Shown: positions 51,986 through 60,625, numbered from the stretch's first letter. The stretch is 64,000 nt of DNA from an uncultured Clostridium sp. (GCA_900553015.1 USBY01000007.1:29042-93041); one strand, 5' to 3'. Numbers and translations: made by a program. Notes: generated from the sequence alone by a model not told the origin.

Positions 51986-52447
51986 TTAACCGACTATCTG
52001 CTGTTCCATCCAAGCCTGTAACTCAGGAATCTCGGAGCTGAACTGGAGATGTTCACATTCGAAAGTACAGCCGCCCTTTGGACAGGACCTATAAAAAATA
52101 ATCTGTCCTTTTTTACGATTTTTCTCCGGAATATCATGTACAAACACATGCTGTGTTTCCGGATACTTATGAATCCTAATTTCAAGCGGAGTTAATTTTT
52201 TGCCAACCTCATTAGTTTCGTCATAATAAAAAATGATTTCTTCACGGTATGGATGGAATTTATCCTCAACTTTATTAACTAAAGCTAAGAAAAATTTGCC
52301 ATCATCATTCAAGAAACTAGCAGTTTCTAAAGGACCAATCTGAAAAAGAGGATAATCATCTGTAGATTCCTCCAATATTGAAACAGAGAAGCCCCAGTCA
52401 TCAAAAAATACTTCTAATTCATTCCGCATAATTTCCTGTTTTGTCAT
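51986..52447 (-). CDS. Hypothetical protein, 153 residues (cassette gene f)
   Basis: No family recognised. Soluble and acidic, with Cys in RSCPKGGCTFECEHL (about 127-141), perhaps a metal knuckle, and a WMEQQ end. The start at 52447 has GGAGG seven bases upstream; the longer in-frame ATG at 52471 is unsupported. Base use is less AT-rich. Its promoter abuts the BceR operator. Confidence 0.65.
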   Translation of the reverse strand: MTKQEIMRNELEVFFDDWGFSVSILEESTDDYPLFQIGPLETASFLNDDGKFFLALVNKVEDKFHPYREEIIFYYDETNEVGKKLTPLEIRIHKYPETQHVFVHDIPEKNRKKGQIIFYRSCPKGGCTFECEHLQFSSEIPELQAWMEQQIVG

Positions 52448-52491
52448 GCTAATACCTCCATTTATAAACAATTGTGTTTTGATACAAAAAA

Positions 52492-52520
52492 ATTATAGCA
52501 TGTTATTTAATTTCTATCAA
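52492..52520 (-). promoter_or_regulatory. Promoter for cassette gene f, abutting the BceR box
   Basis: On the minus strand TTGATA (52515-52520), 17 bases, TATAAT (52492-52497). Its -35 overlaps the BceR-like operator by two bases. Confidence 0.65.
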
Positions 52521-52540
52521 TCTTACAAAAATGTAAGATT
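52519..52540. promoter_or_regulatory. BceR-type operator
   Basis: AATCTTACA-AAAA-TGTAAGATT: a perfect nine-base inverted repeat containing TTACA-N4-TGTAA, the described consensus for Bce-like regulators (TnACA-N4-TGTAA). It lies about 18 bases upstream of the bceA -35, an activator position. Confidence 0.8.
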
Positions 52541-52557
52541 ATTGTAAGCCAAATAAA

Positions 52558-52585
52558 TTGTATAAAATATAAAAAACAGTATAAT
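52558..52585 (+). promoter_or_regulatory. Promoter for bceAB
   Basis: TTGTAT (52558-52563), 16 bases, TATAAT (52580-52585). The poor -35 and the operator upstream fit activation by BceR. Confidence 0.6.
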
Positions 52586-52616
52586 AAAATTAAAGTTAAT
52601 AGAGAGGAGATAAAAA

Positions 52617-53384
52617 ATGGAAAAAGTATTAGAAGTTAAAAATATTGAGAAATATTATGGGAATAAATCAAATTTAACCAAAGCAATAGATAATATAAGT
52701 TTTACTATTGAGAAAGGTGAATTTGTAGGGATAATGGGAGCATCAGGCTCTGGAAAAACAACATTACTAAATTGTATATCTACAATAGATAGAGTCACAG
52801 CAGGAAAAATAATAATTAACAATCAAGATATAACAAGATTAAAAGGGAATAACTTAAATAAATTTAGAAGAGAAGAATTAGGTTTTATATTTCAAGACTT
52901 CAATTTATTAGATACATTAACAGCATATGAAAATATTGCATTAGCACTTACAATTCAAAAAGTAAAACCAAAAGAGATTGAAGAAAGAGTACAGGAAATA
53001 GCTAAAAAATTAGAAATTACTGACATATTAAATAAATATCCATATCAAATATCTGGTGGACAAAAACAAAGAGTTGCCTCAGCTAGGGCAATAATAACAA
53101 ATCCGAAATTAGTGCTTGCAGATGAGCCAACAGGAGCATTAGACAGTAAATCTGCAAGACAACTGCTAGAAAGCTTTGAAAATCTAAATCAAAAGTTAAG
53201 TGCAACAATTTTAATGGTTACACATGATTCATTCACAGCAAGTTATGCAAGTAGAATTTTATTTATTAAAGACGGAAAGATTTTTAATGAACTTATTAAA
53301 GGAGAAAGTACAAGAAAAGAATTCTTCGAAAAGATAATAGAAGTTCAAACTCTATTAGGAGGTGAACTAGGAGATGTTATTTAA
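52617..53384 (+). CDS. bceA: Bce-type ABC transporter ATPase
   Basis: ATPase of a MacB/BceA-type transporter: Walker A GASGSGKTT, Q-loop IFQDFNLLD, signature ISGGQKQR, Walker B LVLADEPTGALD. With BceB it removes or frees cell-wall-active peptides (such as bacitracin) from lipid targets and signals to BceS. GAGAGGAG precedes the ATG; it overlaps bceB by 11 bases. The substrate is unknown. Confidence 0.92.
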   Translation: MEKVLEVKNIEKYYGNKSNLTKAIDNISFTIEKGEFVGIMGASGSGKTTLLNCISTIDRVTAGKIIINNQDITRLKGNNLNKFRREELGFIFQDFNLLDTLTAYENIALALTIQKVKPKEIEERVQEIAKKLEITDILNKYPYQISGGQKQRVASARAIITNPKLVLADEPTGALDSKSARQLLESFENLNQKLSATILMVTHDSFTASYASRILFIKDGKIFNELIKGESTRKEFFEKIIEVQTLLGGELGDVI

Positions 53385-55443
53385 ATTATCTATAAAAAAT
53401 ATGAGAAAAACAATTAAAGATTTTGCAATTTACTTTTTAACATTAGTATTAGGTGTAGCAATTTTTTATATGTTTAACTCACTTGATAGTCAAGAAGCAA
53501 TGATGCAAGTATCTAGTTCAACAAGAGAGCTGATAAAATTAATGATAACAATGCTTGGATTTGTTTCTGTTTTTGTTGCTGTAATATTAGGGCTTTTAAT
53601 TGTATATGCAAATAATTTCTTAATAAATAGGAGAAAAAAGGAATTTGGAACATATATGATGCTTGGTATGAGCAAGGGACAAATTTCTAGAATTTTATTA
53701 ATAGAAACTATTTTTGTCGGAATAATTTCATTAATTGTAGGATTAGTAATTGGTGTGTTTGCATCACAATTTATGTCTGTCTTAGTAGGAAAATTATTCG
53801 CAGCAGATATGAGTAAATTTGAATTTGTATTTTCAAAAGATGCTTGTATAAAGACATGTATATATTTTGCTGTAATGTATATTGCAGTAATGATATTTAA
53901 TACATTTACAATTTCTAGATATAAATTAATAAATTTATTAAATGCTTCTAAAAAGAATGAACAAATAAAAATTAAAAATTTATGGGTATGCATATTAGTA
54001 TTTGTAATTGGAGTTGTTATACTTGGATATGCATATTACAAAGTAACAGGTGGAGTAAATGAGTTATCTACAGCAGATGCAATGTTACCAATTATATTGA
54101 TGGGAATTGTAGGTACTATCTTAATATTCTGGTCAGTTTCTGGCTTCATATTAAAACTAGTACAATTAAGAAAAAATATTTATTTAAAAGATGTAAATAT
54201 GTTTGTTTTAAGACAATTGCACAATAAAATTAATACAACAGTAGTGAGTATGTCAATAATCTGTTTAATGCTATTTATGACAATAACAATACTATCATCA
54301 GCATTATCATTAAATAATACGATGAGAAAAGATTTAGAAGATACAACACCAGTAGATCTAAATCTATATAAAACAGCTAATTTGCCAGAAAACGAAAAAA
54401 TGTCAAAAGCACAGATAGAAGATTCTAGAAAAACAATGATTCAAACTTTAGAAGATAATGGGTTTGATATGACTAAACTTAAAGATGTAGTAGAAATTCC
54501 AGTTTATGCAACAAATGAGTTAACATGGAGAGACACATTAAGTCCAGTATATGATGAAGTAAAACAGCAGTTTCCAAATCTTTTATATGAAACTGCAGAG
54601 GAAATAATAAAAGTATCTGACTATAATAAAGTTGCTAGATTATATGGAAATACAGAATATCAATTAAAAGATGATGAATATATAATGTTATGCGATTTTG
54701 ATAATATGAAGAATCTTAGAAATAAAGCTTTAAAAGCGGATAGCACAATAAATATAGCAGGTAAGGAATATAAATCAAAATATGATGAGTGCCAAAGTGG
54801 ATATATAAAGATGGCAGGAAGTCATGTAAATAATGGAATAATATTAGTTCCAGATAGTTGTAATCTAACAGAAGATATTAAAGAAGAAACATTTTTAGCT
54901 GCTAACTATAATGCAACCACAGAAGAAGAAAAAGAAGAAATAGAAAAAATATTTACTGGCGAGACCGAGACTGATTTTAACAAAAATTTAGACGAAAAAG
55001 GTATTACAATAGATGGGATGACAAAAATAACAATTATAGCATCTAGTTTAGGAGTATCAACAATAGTATTATTTATAGCAATCTATTTAGGAATAATATT
55101 TTTAATTGCAAGTTCAGCAATTCTTGCATTAAAGCAATTAACAGAAAGTTCAGATAATAAACAAAGATATGCTATTTTAAGAAAAATTGGAGCAGACGAG
55201 AAAATGATAAATGGAGCATTATTTAAACAAATAGGAATATTTTTCTTAATGCCTTTAATATTAGCGATTATCCATTCTATATTTGGAATACAATTTGTTA
55301 TGACTATGATGAGTGTACTAGCAAATGCTAAAGAATTATTACCATCAGCAATAGCTACAGCAGTTATTATAGGAGTAATTTATGGAGCATATTTTATGGC
55401 AACATACTTAGGAAGTAAAAACATTATAAAAGAGGAGGAATAG
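53374..55443 (+). CDS. bceB: Bce-type permease
   Basis: About ten membrane helices: four in the first 170 residues (FAIYFLTLVLGVAIFYM onward), two to three more to about 310, then a roughly 220-residue extracellular domain (about 320-545), then three final helices. FtsX-like cores flank the domain. This is the BceB arrangement, in which the extracellular domain binds peptide or lipid-peptide and the permease passes the signal to BceS. 689 residues is typical. Confidence 0.92.
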   Translation: MLFKLSIKNMRKTIKDFAIYFLTLVLGVAIFYMFNSLDSQEAMMQVSSSTRELIKLMITMLGFVSVFVAVILGLLIVYANNFLINRRKKEFGTYMMLGMSKGQISRILLIETIFVGIISLIVGLVIGVFASQFMSVLVGKLFAADMSKFEFVFSKDACIKTCIYFAVMYIAVMIFNTFTISRYKLINLLNASKKNEQIKIKNLWVCILVFVIGVVILGYAYYKVTGGVNELSTADAMLPIILMGIVGTILIFWSVSGFILKLVQLRKNIYLKDVNMFVLRQLHNKINTTVVSMSIICLMLFMTITILSSALSLNNTMRKDLEDTTPVDLNLYKTANLPENEKMSKAQIEDSRKTMIQTLEDNGFDMTKLKDVVEIPVYATNELTWRDTLSPVYDEVKQQFPNLLYETAEEIIKVSDYNKVARLYGNTEYQLKDDEYIMLCDFDNMKNLRNKALKADSTINIAGKEYKSKYDECQSGYIKMAGSHVNNGIILVPDSCNLTEDIKEETFLAANYNATTEEEKEEIEKIFTGETETDFNKNLDEKGITIDGMTKITIIASSLGVSTIVLFIAIYLGIIFLIASSAILALKQLTESSDNKQRYAILRKIGADEKMINGALFKQIGIFFLMPLILAIIHSIFGIQFVMTMMSVLANAKELLPSAIATAVIIGVIYGAYFMATYLGSKNIIKEEE

Positions 55444-55448
55444 AGTAT

Positions 55449-55509
55449 GGGGATAGGGATTTGGGGATATTCCTCTGGGGGATTTTGGGGACGTTCCTTA
55501 AATCCCTAT
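55449..55509. repeat. Composite REP-like element after bceB
   Basis: ATAGGGATTTGGGG, a decayed middle (ATATTCCTCTGGGGGATTTT), then GGGGACGTTCC and TTAAATCCCTAT. The outer arms match the copy at 32419, with a second unit inserted. It starts six bases after the bceB stop. Confidence 0.75.
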
Positions 55510-55574
55510 AAAATAACAAAACAATTTTTTATTGGAATGACTAAAAAATCATAATAAGAAAGAAGGTGGCAATA

Positions 55575-56273
55575 ATGAAAACATTTTTGAAAGTAATACT
55601 TTTATTGATGCTAATTGGAATAAGCATAGGATTACTTCTAATAGGAAAAGGATATGATATGTATAAAGAAGCGATACAAGAAACCCCTTTAGAAGAAAAA
55701 GTAGAAGAAATAAAGTCAAAAGCAAATTATACAAAAATTTCAGAGTTGCCACAAATGTATTTAGATGCAGTTATTTCTGTAGAGGATCATAGATTTTATA
55801 AACATAGTGGAATAGATATAATTGCAATAGGACGAGCACTTATAAATGATATTAAAGCAATGGAGTTTGTAGAAGGAGGAAGCACAATAACCCAGCAAAT
55901 TGCTAAGAATGAATATTTTACACAGGAAAAGAAAATTACACGAAAAATAGCAGAAGTTTTTATGGCTTACGAAATAGAAAAAAATTATTCAAAAGATGAA
56001 ATTCTAGAGTTATATATAAATACAATTTATTTTGGAAACGGATATTATAATATAAAAGATGCCTGTAAAGGGTATTTTGGTAAATCTCCAAATGAGATGA
56101 CTGCAGGAGAATGTATAATGCTTGCAGGCATACCTAATGCTCCATCTGTATATAATCCAAAGGAAAATCCAAAACTTGCAAAAGAAAGGCAAAAACAAGT
56201 TGCAGATAAAATGGTGGAATATGGATATTTAACTGAAGAAGAGGAAGCAGAAATATTAAACTCGGGATTTTAG
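55575..56273 (+). CDS. Monofunctional peptidoglycan transglycosylase (GT51)
   Basis: Polymerises lipid II glycan strands. An N-terminal membrane helix (about 4-22) precedes a GT51 domain: EDHRFYKHSGID with the catalytic Glu, GGSTITQQIAKN, RKIAEVFMAYEIE, and YINTIYFGNG. There is no transpeptidase domain, so it is an MtgA/SgtB-like enzyme. ATG 55575 is preferred to GTG 55566, which overlaps AAGGTGG. The stop codon and last two residues come from a REP-like repeat. Confidence 0.92.
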   Translation: MKTFLKVILLLMLIGISIGLLLIGKGYDMYKEAIQETPLEEKVEEIKSKANYTKISELPQMYLDAVISVEDHRFYKHSGIDIIAIGRALINDIKAMEFVEGGSTITQQIAKNEYFTQEKKITRKIAEVFMAYEIEKNYSKDEILELYINTIYFGNGYYNIKDACKGYFGKSPNEMTAGECIMLAGIPNAPSVYNPKENPKLAKERQKQVADKMVEYGYLTEEEEAEILNSGF

Positions 56274-56313
56274 GACCGTCCCCAAATCCCGATGAGGGAA
56301 CGTCCCCGAAGCC
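56262..56313. repeat. REP-like element overlapping a gene end
   Basis: TCGGGATTTTAGGACCG and TCCCCAAATCCCGA form the family hairpin at 56262-56292. A second GGGAACGTCCCC follows. The TAG inside the left arm is the stop codon of the transglycosylase gene. Confidence 0.75.
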
Positions 56314-56389
56314 AAAGAAAGGAGTAGCCCAAATCCTGAGTTGCTTTTTTTAGTAAACTTATGCTATAACTAATTAAAGGAGAATAGTT

Positions 56390-57535
56390 ATGAGTAAACC
56401 AGTAAGAAAAGCAGTAAGATGTTATTTAATAAAAAATGATAAAATAGTTGTTACAAAATATAATGAGCCTAATAAAAAAGCAGGATATTATGAAATTCCT
56501 GGTGGAAAGATAGAAGAAGGAGAATTGCCAGAACAAACAGCAATAAGAGAAATGCAAGAAGAAACTGGAATAATTGTAAAAAATTTGAAAAATAAAGGAA
56601 ATTTAACAATAGAATATCCAGATAGAAAGTTTGAGCTTGTTGTTTTTTTTGCTAATACCTATCAGGGAGAACCAAAAGAATTCAAAGATAATACATCTGA
56701 CTGGATTGATATAGATACGTTACTAAAACAAGAAAAAATTTTGGCATCAATACAACTTTTACAGAAAGAATATATAAATGGATTGATAAATGAAAATTAT
56801 ACATTTAGTATGCATATAAAGGTTAGTGAACAAGAAAATATACTAGATATTAACTACAAAGAAGAGGAAAGATTTAAGCCAAGTAAAAGTGAAGAACACG
56901 GAATCAATTTAATAACGGAAAATGATTTAAGCATTTTATCTATAGGTATTAGTACAGCTGGATCAGCAGAGATAAAAATGGCAGAAAAGAACCCTAACAG
57001 TCATATTATAGCAACTACAATTGATAAGGAAGGCTTAAATTACACCAAAAAAATAATTGGAGAATATGGTCTGGCAGACAGAATAGAGACTAAATTAGAA
57101 GATGTTTCTGAAAAAATGCCATATAGTAATGAATTTTTCGATTTTGTATATGCAAGATTAGTTTTGCATTATTTAGATAATGAGAACTTAAGAAAAGCCT
57201 TAAAAGAAATTAAAAGAGTTATGAAAGAACATGGAAAATTATATATAGTTGTAAGAAGTAGAGATGAGTGGGAAGCAAAATTAGAGGGTGCTACATATGA
57301 TAAAAAGACTGGAATTACTAAATATCCAAAATATGATACTCTTGGAACTGACAAGGTAGAATATTTGTATAGAAGATTGCATACAGTGGATTCTTTAAGT
57401 TCATTCTTAGTTGCAGAAGGTTTTGATATAAAATATATTAAAGAATATAAAGAACAAAGTTACAAAGATTATAAAAGAACCGAAAAGGTAAAATATCCTA
57501 ATAGTTTAATTGAATGTTTGTGCGAAAAGACATAG
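56390..57535 (+). CDS. Nudix hydrolase fused to a class I methyltransferase
   Basis: Residues 1-135 are a Nudix domain with the full box from Gly39 to Ile61 (GGKIEEGE, then REMQEETGI). Residues about 180-375 form a SAM-dependent methyltransferase fold: SIGISTAGSAEI as motif I, then FFDFVYARLVLHYLD and a RVMKEHGKLYIVV strand. Nudix enzymes clean nucleoside-diphosphate compounds, so the pair may act on one nucleotide-linked substrate, but this is inferred. AAGGAG precedes the ATG. The fusion is unusual. Confidence 0.78.
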   Translation: MSKPVRKAVRCYLIKNDKIVVTKYNEPNKKAGYYEIPGGKIEEGELPEQTAIREMQEETGIIVKNLKNKGNLTIEYPDRKFELVVFFANTYQGEPKEFKDNTSDWIDIDTLLKQEKILASIQLLQKEYINGLINENYTFSMHIKVSEQENILDINYKEEERFKPSKSEEHGINLITENDLSILSIGISTAGSAEIKMAEKNPNSHIIATTIDKEGLNYTKKIIGEYGLADRIETKLEDVSEKMPYSNEFFDFVYARLVLHYLDNENLRKALKEIKRVMKEHGKLYIVVRSRDEWEAKLEGATYDKKTGITKYPKYDTLGTDKVEYLYRRLHTVDSLSSFLVAEGFDIKYIKEYKEQSYKDYKRTEKVKYPNSLIECLCEKT

Positions 57536-57597
57536 TACCAACTATTTCCATACAAATAATTTAAATTATATGTTAATATAATTTAAAGGGTGATAGT

Positions 57598-58821
57598 ATG
57601 AGAATAGTGAAATTACATGGAAAAGATTTATTATTAAAAGAGTTAAAACATAGTCTGAAATATTTTATACAAGAATCAAACGAAAACGGCTTAATAAGAG
57701 ATAAAACTGTATATTCAAAAAATGTGGCAAGTATTGCAGCAGTAGGATATGGATTAGCAGCATTAGTAATTTCGGTGGAAAGAAAATTAATAAAATATGA
57801 AGAAGGATATGAAAAGGCCAATAGAACTTTAGATACATTTTTAAATAATATTGAAGGGAAAAATGGCTTTTTTTATCATTTTGTAAATATGAAAACGGGT
57901 AAAAGAGAATGGAACTCAGAAATATCAATAATTGATACTGCAATTTTTATTTGTGGGGCTTTACTTGTTGGAGAATATTTTAGTGGAATTATAAAGACAA
58001 AAGCAGATAAATTATACAATAAAATAAATTGGAAGTGGTATGTAAATCCTAAAACTAATTACTTTTATATGGGATATAAACCAGAGATTGGATTTTGGGG
58101 TAATTGGGATATGTATGCAGAACAGTTAATGATGTATGTTTTAGGAGTTGCTTCAGAAAGTTATCCGATTAATAAAGAAATGTACTATGAATTCAAACGA
58201 CCTAAGAACGATTATAAAGACATAAAAAATATAATCTTTTCGTATGGAGGAAGTTTATTTACATATCAGTATTCACATGCTTGGATAGACTTTAATGGAA
58301 AGAAAGATTTAGATGGAATAGATTGGTTCGAAAATTCGATAAAAGCATCATTAGCGAATAGAGAATACTGTATTAATAATATAGATAAATTTAAAACGTT
58401 TAATGAAAATTCATGGGGATTAACTGCATGTGTTGGACCAGGAGGATATTCTGGTGGTTATGGTGCATCACCTAGGTTTTCTAATTTAGATATAGAAAAT
58501 GATGGAACTATAGCTCCTTGTGGGGCAATAGGGTCAATAGTATTTATTCCAAAAGAAAGTATTAAAGCATTAGAATACTTTTATAATAATTGCCCATATT
58601 TATGGGGAAAATATGGGTTAAAAGATAGTTATAATTTAGCAAGGACTAAAAGGTGGGTAGCAAAAGAATACTTAGGTATAGATAAAGGAATAGAAATATT
58701 AATGATAGAAAATTATTTGACAGGTTTAGTATGGAAATATATGATGAAAAATAAATATATACGAAATGGATTAAAAATATTAGGAATAACTAAAAATAAA
58801 AACTTGCAACTAGTATATTAA
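57598..58821 (+). CDS. Glycoamylase-domain (PF10091/GH144-like) protein
   Basis: The C-terminal half carries the glycoamylase domain: FENSWGLTACVGPGGYSGGYGASPRF and DGTIAPCGAIGSIVFIPK. The N-terminal half has (alpha/alpha) barrel-type helices (YGLAALVISVERK). Members act on beta-1,2-glucans. At 407 residues and without a signal peptide it is probably cytosolic, unlike secreted relatives. AAAGGGTG precedes the ATG. Confidence 0.75.
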   Translation: MRIVKLHGKDLLLKELKHSLKYFIQESNENGLIRDKTVYSKNVASIAAVGYGLAALVISVERKLIKYEEGYEKANRTLDTFLNNIEGKNGFFYHFVNMKTGKREWNSEISIIDTAIFICGALLVGEYFSGIIKTKADKLYNKINWKWYVNPKTNYFYMGYKPEIGFWGNWDMYAEQLMMYVLGVASESYPINKEMYYEFKRPKNDYKDIKNIIFSYGGSLFTYQYSHAWIDFNGKKDLDGIDWFENSIKASLANREYCINNIDKFKTFNENSWGLTACVGPGGYSGGYGASPRFSNLDIENDGTIAPCGAIGSIVFIPKESIKALEYFYNNCPYLWGKYGLKDSYNLARTKRWVAKEYLGIDKGIEILMIENYLTGLVWKYMMKNKYIRNGLKILGITKNKNLQLVY

Positions 58822-58870
58822 TATAATAAAATTGTTTATATAAAATATTTTGAAGGGATTGTGAAGTAAA

Positions 58871-59104
58871 ATGAATCAAAAAAGTTTAGAAATTGCAAGT
58901 AAAGTTCTTAATATTCCAATTGAAGAATTAAAAAACAATTATAAAATTTTAGATGAAGATAATGCGACTTATTTTTGGCAAACCACTCGTGGAGGAAATA
59001 GTATTATAGTTTCAGAAAATGGCTCTTATTTAACTGCAACATCATCAGTTAGTTTTGAGAGACATTTAAGTGAATTTAGAAAAGGTAGAAGAAATAACAG
59101 CTAG
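58871..59104 (+). CDS. Small hypothetical protein, 77 residues
   Basis: No family recognised. A short alpha/beta protein with QTTRGGNSIIVSENGSYL, reminiscent of a compact ligand-binding or nucleic-acid-binding fold. It follows the glycoamylase-domain gene by 49 bases and precedes a terminator. GGGATTGTG lies upstream. Confidence 0.6.
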   Translation: MNQKSLEIASKVLNIPIEELKNNYKILDEDNATYFWQTTRGGNSIIVSENGSYLTATSSVSFERHLSEFRKGRRNNS

Positions 59105-59117
59105 AATAGAATTTTAT

Positions 59118-59146
59118 AAAGGAAGTAATTGATAATTACTTCCTTT
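59118..59146 (+). terminator. Rho-independent terminator
   Basis: AAAGGAAGTAATT pairs perfectly with AATTACTTCCTTT over three bases. Confidence 0.8.
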
Positions 59147-59193
59147 AGTGTTATTATATAAAAGTATTAAATATATAGGTAGGCAGGAACAAA

Positions 59194-59790
59194 ATGGAAG
59201 AAAACTTTTTTGATAAATTAGAAAATGAAGAAGAACTAAAGAACGAAACAGTACAAAATATTTCACAAAAAAATTTAAATGTATATAAAAAAGATATAGA
59301 TAACTCTAAATTTATACATACAGAAATAATAGATAGTTCATTAGAAAAAGTATATTTTAAAGATATAATATTTGATAATTGTAACTTTTCAAATACTACT
59401 TTTGAAACTTGTAGTTTTATTAATTGCAAATTTAAAAATTGCAAGATGACAGGTTGTAATTTTATAGAAAATACATTTATGTCAGTACAAATACAGGATT
59501 CTAATTTAAATTATTCAAATATGTCTAATACAACTTTTAATAATTTAAAATTAAAAGATACAACATTAATAAATTCATATATACAAGATTCAATTTTAAA
59601 AAATACAAAATTTGATAGTATAGATTTCACAAAAGCGCAAATATTTAATACTCGTTTAAAAGATATAGATTTGTCAACATGCATAATCCAAGGTTTATCA
59701 ACAACACTTGCAGATATAAAAGGTGCAATAATAAATGAACTTCAAGTTATGGATTTAGCATATTTATTAAATATAAAAATAAAAGATTAG
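59194..59790 (+). CDS. Pentapeptide-repeat protein
   Basis: From about residue 60 to 160 a five-residue rhythm repeats (CNFSN, CSFIN, CKFKN, CNFIE, TTFNN, SILKN, TKFDS), building a right-handed beta-helix. Some such proteins, like Qnr and MfpA, mimic DNA and protect gyrase; this one is shorter and Cys/Asn-rich, so that role is only a possibility. 198 residues. It precedes the Dabb gene by ten bases. Confidence 0.85.
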   Translation: MEENFFDKLENEEELKNETVQNISQKNLNVYKKDIDNSKFIHTEIIDSSLEKVYFKDIIFDNCNFSNTTFETCSFINCKFKNCKMTGCNFIENTFMSVQIQDSNLNYSNMSNTTFNNLKLKDTTLINSYIQDSILKNTKFDSIDFTKAQIFNTRLKDIDLSTCIIQGLSTTLADIKGAIINELQVMDLAYLLNIKIKD

Positions 59791-59800
59791 GAGGAAAAAA

Positions 59801-60082
59801 ATGATTAAACATATAGTAATGTGGAAATTTAAAGAAAATACAGAAAAAGAAATGAATGAATTTCTAGATGGATTAAAAGCTTTAGAAAATCAAATTGATG
59901 TAATAAAAAGTATGCAGGTAGGAAAAAATATTGATAACGATGAATATGATGCAATTCTAATTTCTGAATTTGAAAGTTTAGAAGACTTACAAAAATATAA
60001 AACAGATCCTAGACATGTAAGAGTTTCAAATATGTGCAAAGAAATTAGAACAAAAAGAACTGCATTTGATTTTGAGGAATAG
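59801..60082 (+). CDS. Dabb (stress-responsive A/B barrel) protein
   Basis: A Dabb dimeric ferredoxin-like barrel: KHIVMWKFKENTEKE, then LISEFESLEDLQKYKTDPRH and VSNMCKEIRTKR. 93 residues. Family members bind small molecules or act in polyketide-like steps; the role here is unknown. AGGAGG lies before the ATG. A terminator stem includes its stop codon. Confidence 0.85.
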   Translation: MIKHIVMWKFKENTEKEMNEFLDGLKALENQIDVIKSMQVGKNIDNDEYDAILISEFESLEDLQKYKTDPRHVRVSNMCKEIRTKRTAFDFEE

Positions 60083-60104
60083 GCTTTTTGTCTATTCCTT
60101 TTTT
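60075..60104 (+). terminator. Terminator overlapping the Dabb stop
   Basis: AGGAATAG pairs with CTATTCCT over nine bases and is followed by TTTTTTT. The TAG stop is in the left arm. Confidence 0.85.
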
Positions 60105-60116
60105 AATAGGAATTTC

Positions 60117-60180
60117 GGGATTTGAAACGTTCCTTCGGGGATTCGGGATTCGGGATTTGGGGACGTTCCTTAAATCCCGG
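60117..60180. repeat. REP-like element, tandem with decayed copy
   Basis: A perfect unit at 60151-60179 (CGGGATTTGGGGA, CGT, TCCTTAAATCCCG). It is preceded by a broken one (GGGATTTGAAACGTTCC) and a run of GGGATTC repeats. Confidence 0.75.
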
Positions 60181-60225
60181 TTATGAAAAAGTTAAATGTT
60201 AAAAAATTCTATTAGGAGGATAATT

Positions 60226-60585
60226 ATGACAGAAGAAGAATTTATAAATAACCAATTACAAGCTTTAAGCAAATCGAAATTTAGGTCAGGTTTTAAGTTA
60301 AAAGAAAAAGAGAAAGAATATATAAAAGAAAAAGGAATGGATACAATAGAAAGTCACGCATATGATTTCATAACCAAAAGATTAGCTCCGAAAGAAATAA
60401 TAAATGACGGAAAACAAACTCCTATGAAAGGACACCCAGTATTTATTGCACAACATGCAACTGCTACTTGTTGTAGAGGATGTTTATATAAATGGCATCA
60501 AATAAGAAAAGAAAAGGAACTAACCCAAAAAGAAATTAAATATGTGGTAGATTTAATAATGGAATGGATTAAAAGACAATTATAA
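60226..60585 (+). CDS. DUF4186 family protein
   Basis: The family core AQHATATCCRGCLYKWH lies near residues 75-95, with the paired Cys probably binding metal. 119 residues from the ATG at 60226, which has AGGAGG eight bases upstream; the earlier ATG at 60196 overlaps the REP-like repeat. Function unknown. Its leader contains the double REP copy. Confidence 0.78.
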   Translation: MTEEEFINNQLQALSKSKFRSGFKLKEKEKEYIKEKGMDTIESHAYDFITKRLAPKEIINDGKQTPMKGHPVFIAQHATATCCRGCLYKWHQIRKEKELTQKEIKYVVDLIMEWIKRQL

Positions 60586-60625
60586 TTAATAATGGGATAG
60601 AGTCGAGAAACTAAAAAATGAGACA

